Positions 13,405 to 13,531 of a stretch of DNA of 13,531 nt are shown one piece after another. Made by a program: the position numbers and the translations under genes. The notes under the pieces are model-generated. The model searched no databases and had not been told where the DNA came from. It saw only the letters and a list, made by a program, of their open reading frames with translations. The DNA is taken from positions 1 through 13,531 of the forward strand of contig JBEBUW010000115.1 in the NCBI GenBank assembly GCA_040393065.1. Direction: 5' to 3'. Origin of the DNA: JACCWM01 sp040393065. Its GTDB lineage: Bacteria > Myxococcota_A > Bradymonadia > Bradymonadales > Bradymonadaceae. How positions within the stretch are numbered: position 1 is the stretch's first letter; each line of letters begins with the position of its first letter.

Positions 13405-13452
13405 TTGCCTGTTATCTGCAAATAATTATCTGCAAATAACAGGCAACTTTTT
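13405..13452 (+). terminator. Intrinsic terminator after the acidic-stalk lipoprotein gene
   Basis: TTGCCTGTTAT (13405-13415) pairs perfectly with ATAACAGGCAA (13436-13446), 11 bp, followed by CTTTTTC. The stem and 20-base loop include two adjacent copies of TTATCTGCAAATAA (13412-13439). Nothing further is recognisable from 13453 to the window end. Confidence 0.8.
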
Positions 13453-13531
13453 CTAAAAATCACCGAAAACAGATCCAGCAAGTCGGAAGCCCTTCCCTCG
13501 TCAGTTCCCGGGAAGAGCCGGTTGGCGAGCG

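Noticed and set aside
1..13531. tRNA, rRNA, insertion sequence or integrase genes
   Set aside because: No cloverleaf, rRNA-like stretch, or transposase/integrase motif was recognised on reading. A dedicated RNA search was not possible here.

Overview
The window is about 60% GC and reads as chromosomal DNA of a Gram-negative, delta-proteobacterial type. Long lipoproteins with Asn-Asn-Gly or Glu-Asp-Thr-x-Glu-Pro stalks and cysteine-rich tails, codons ending strongly in C/G, and a glutathione-dependent formaldehyde pathway fit Myxococcota/Bradymonadota-like bacteria. That assignment is inferred from style, not from a marker gene.

Layout from left to right. Bases 1-318 hold three copies, in alternating orientation, of a twin-hairpin repeat. 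Next is a 579-residue surface lipoprotein gene (434-2173) with its own promoter and terminator. A two-gene formaldehyde detoxification operon follows (2411-4402): glutathione-dependent formaldehyde dehydrogenase and S-formylglutathione hydrolase. Then come a fourth twin-hairpin repeat, a terminator, a small lipoprotein gene (4738-5052), and a near-copy of the same terminator. Bases 5146-5578 carry a very regular 41/42-bp array of 18-bp palindrome-like sites. It runs directly into a fifth twin-hairpin repeat, and a separate ~107-bp imperfect palindrome follows.

A minus-strand operon occupies 9989 down to 5847: a DUF4178 protein, a larger membrane protein with a DUF4178-like cytosolic part, a DUF350 membrane protein, a membrane-anchored spermidine-synthase-like aminopropyltransferase, and a small exported protein. 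The genes are tightly packed except for a 120-bp gap before the aminopropyltransferase, which holds a 9-bp tandem repeat and a predicted RNA fold. This combination matches the polyamine/DUF350/DUF4178 neighbourhoods known from comparative genomics; its biochemical job is unsettled. Diverging from it is a NERD-nuclease/superfamily 1 helicase fusion (10180-11889). Converging on that gene is a ribosome-hibernation factor fused to a cold-shock domain (11937-12530, minus), whose leader carries a terminator-like hairpin and a hairpin over the ribosome binding site. The window ends with an acidic-stalk lipoprotein gene (12752-13372) and its terminator.

The protein-coding genes belong to recognisable families. 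The least explained content is non-coding: a repeat family with a conserved linker, stems that change but stay complementary, and matched loops; and the helically phased palindrome array. No complete insertion sequence, CRISPR array, tRNA or rRNA was seen.
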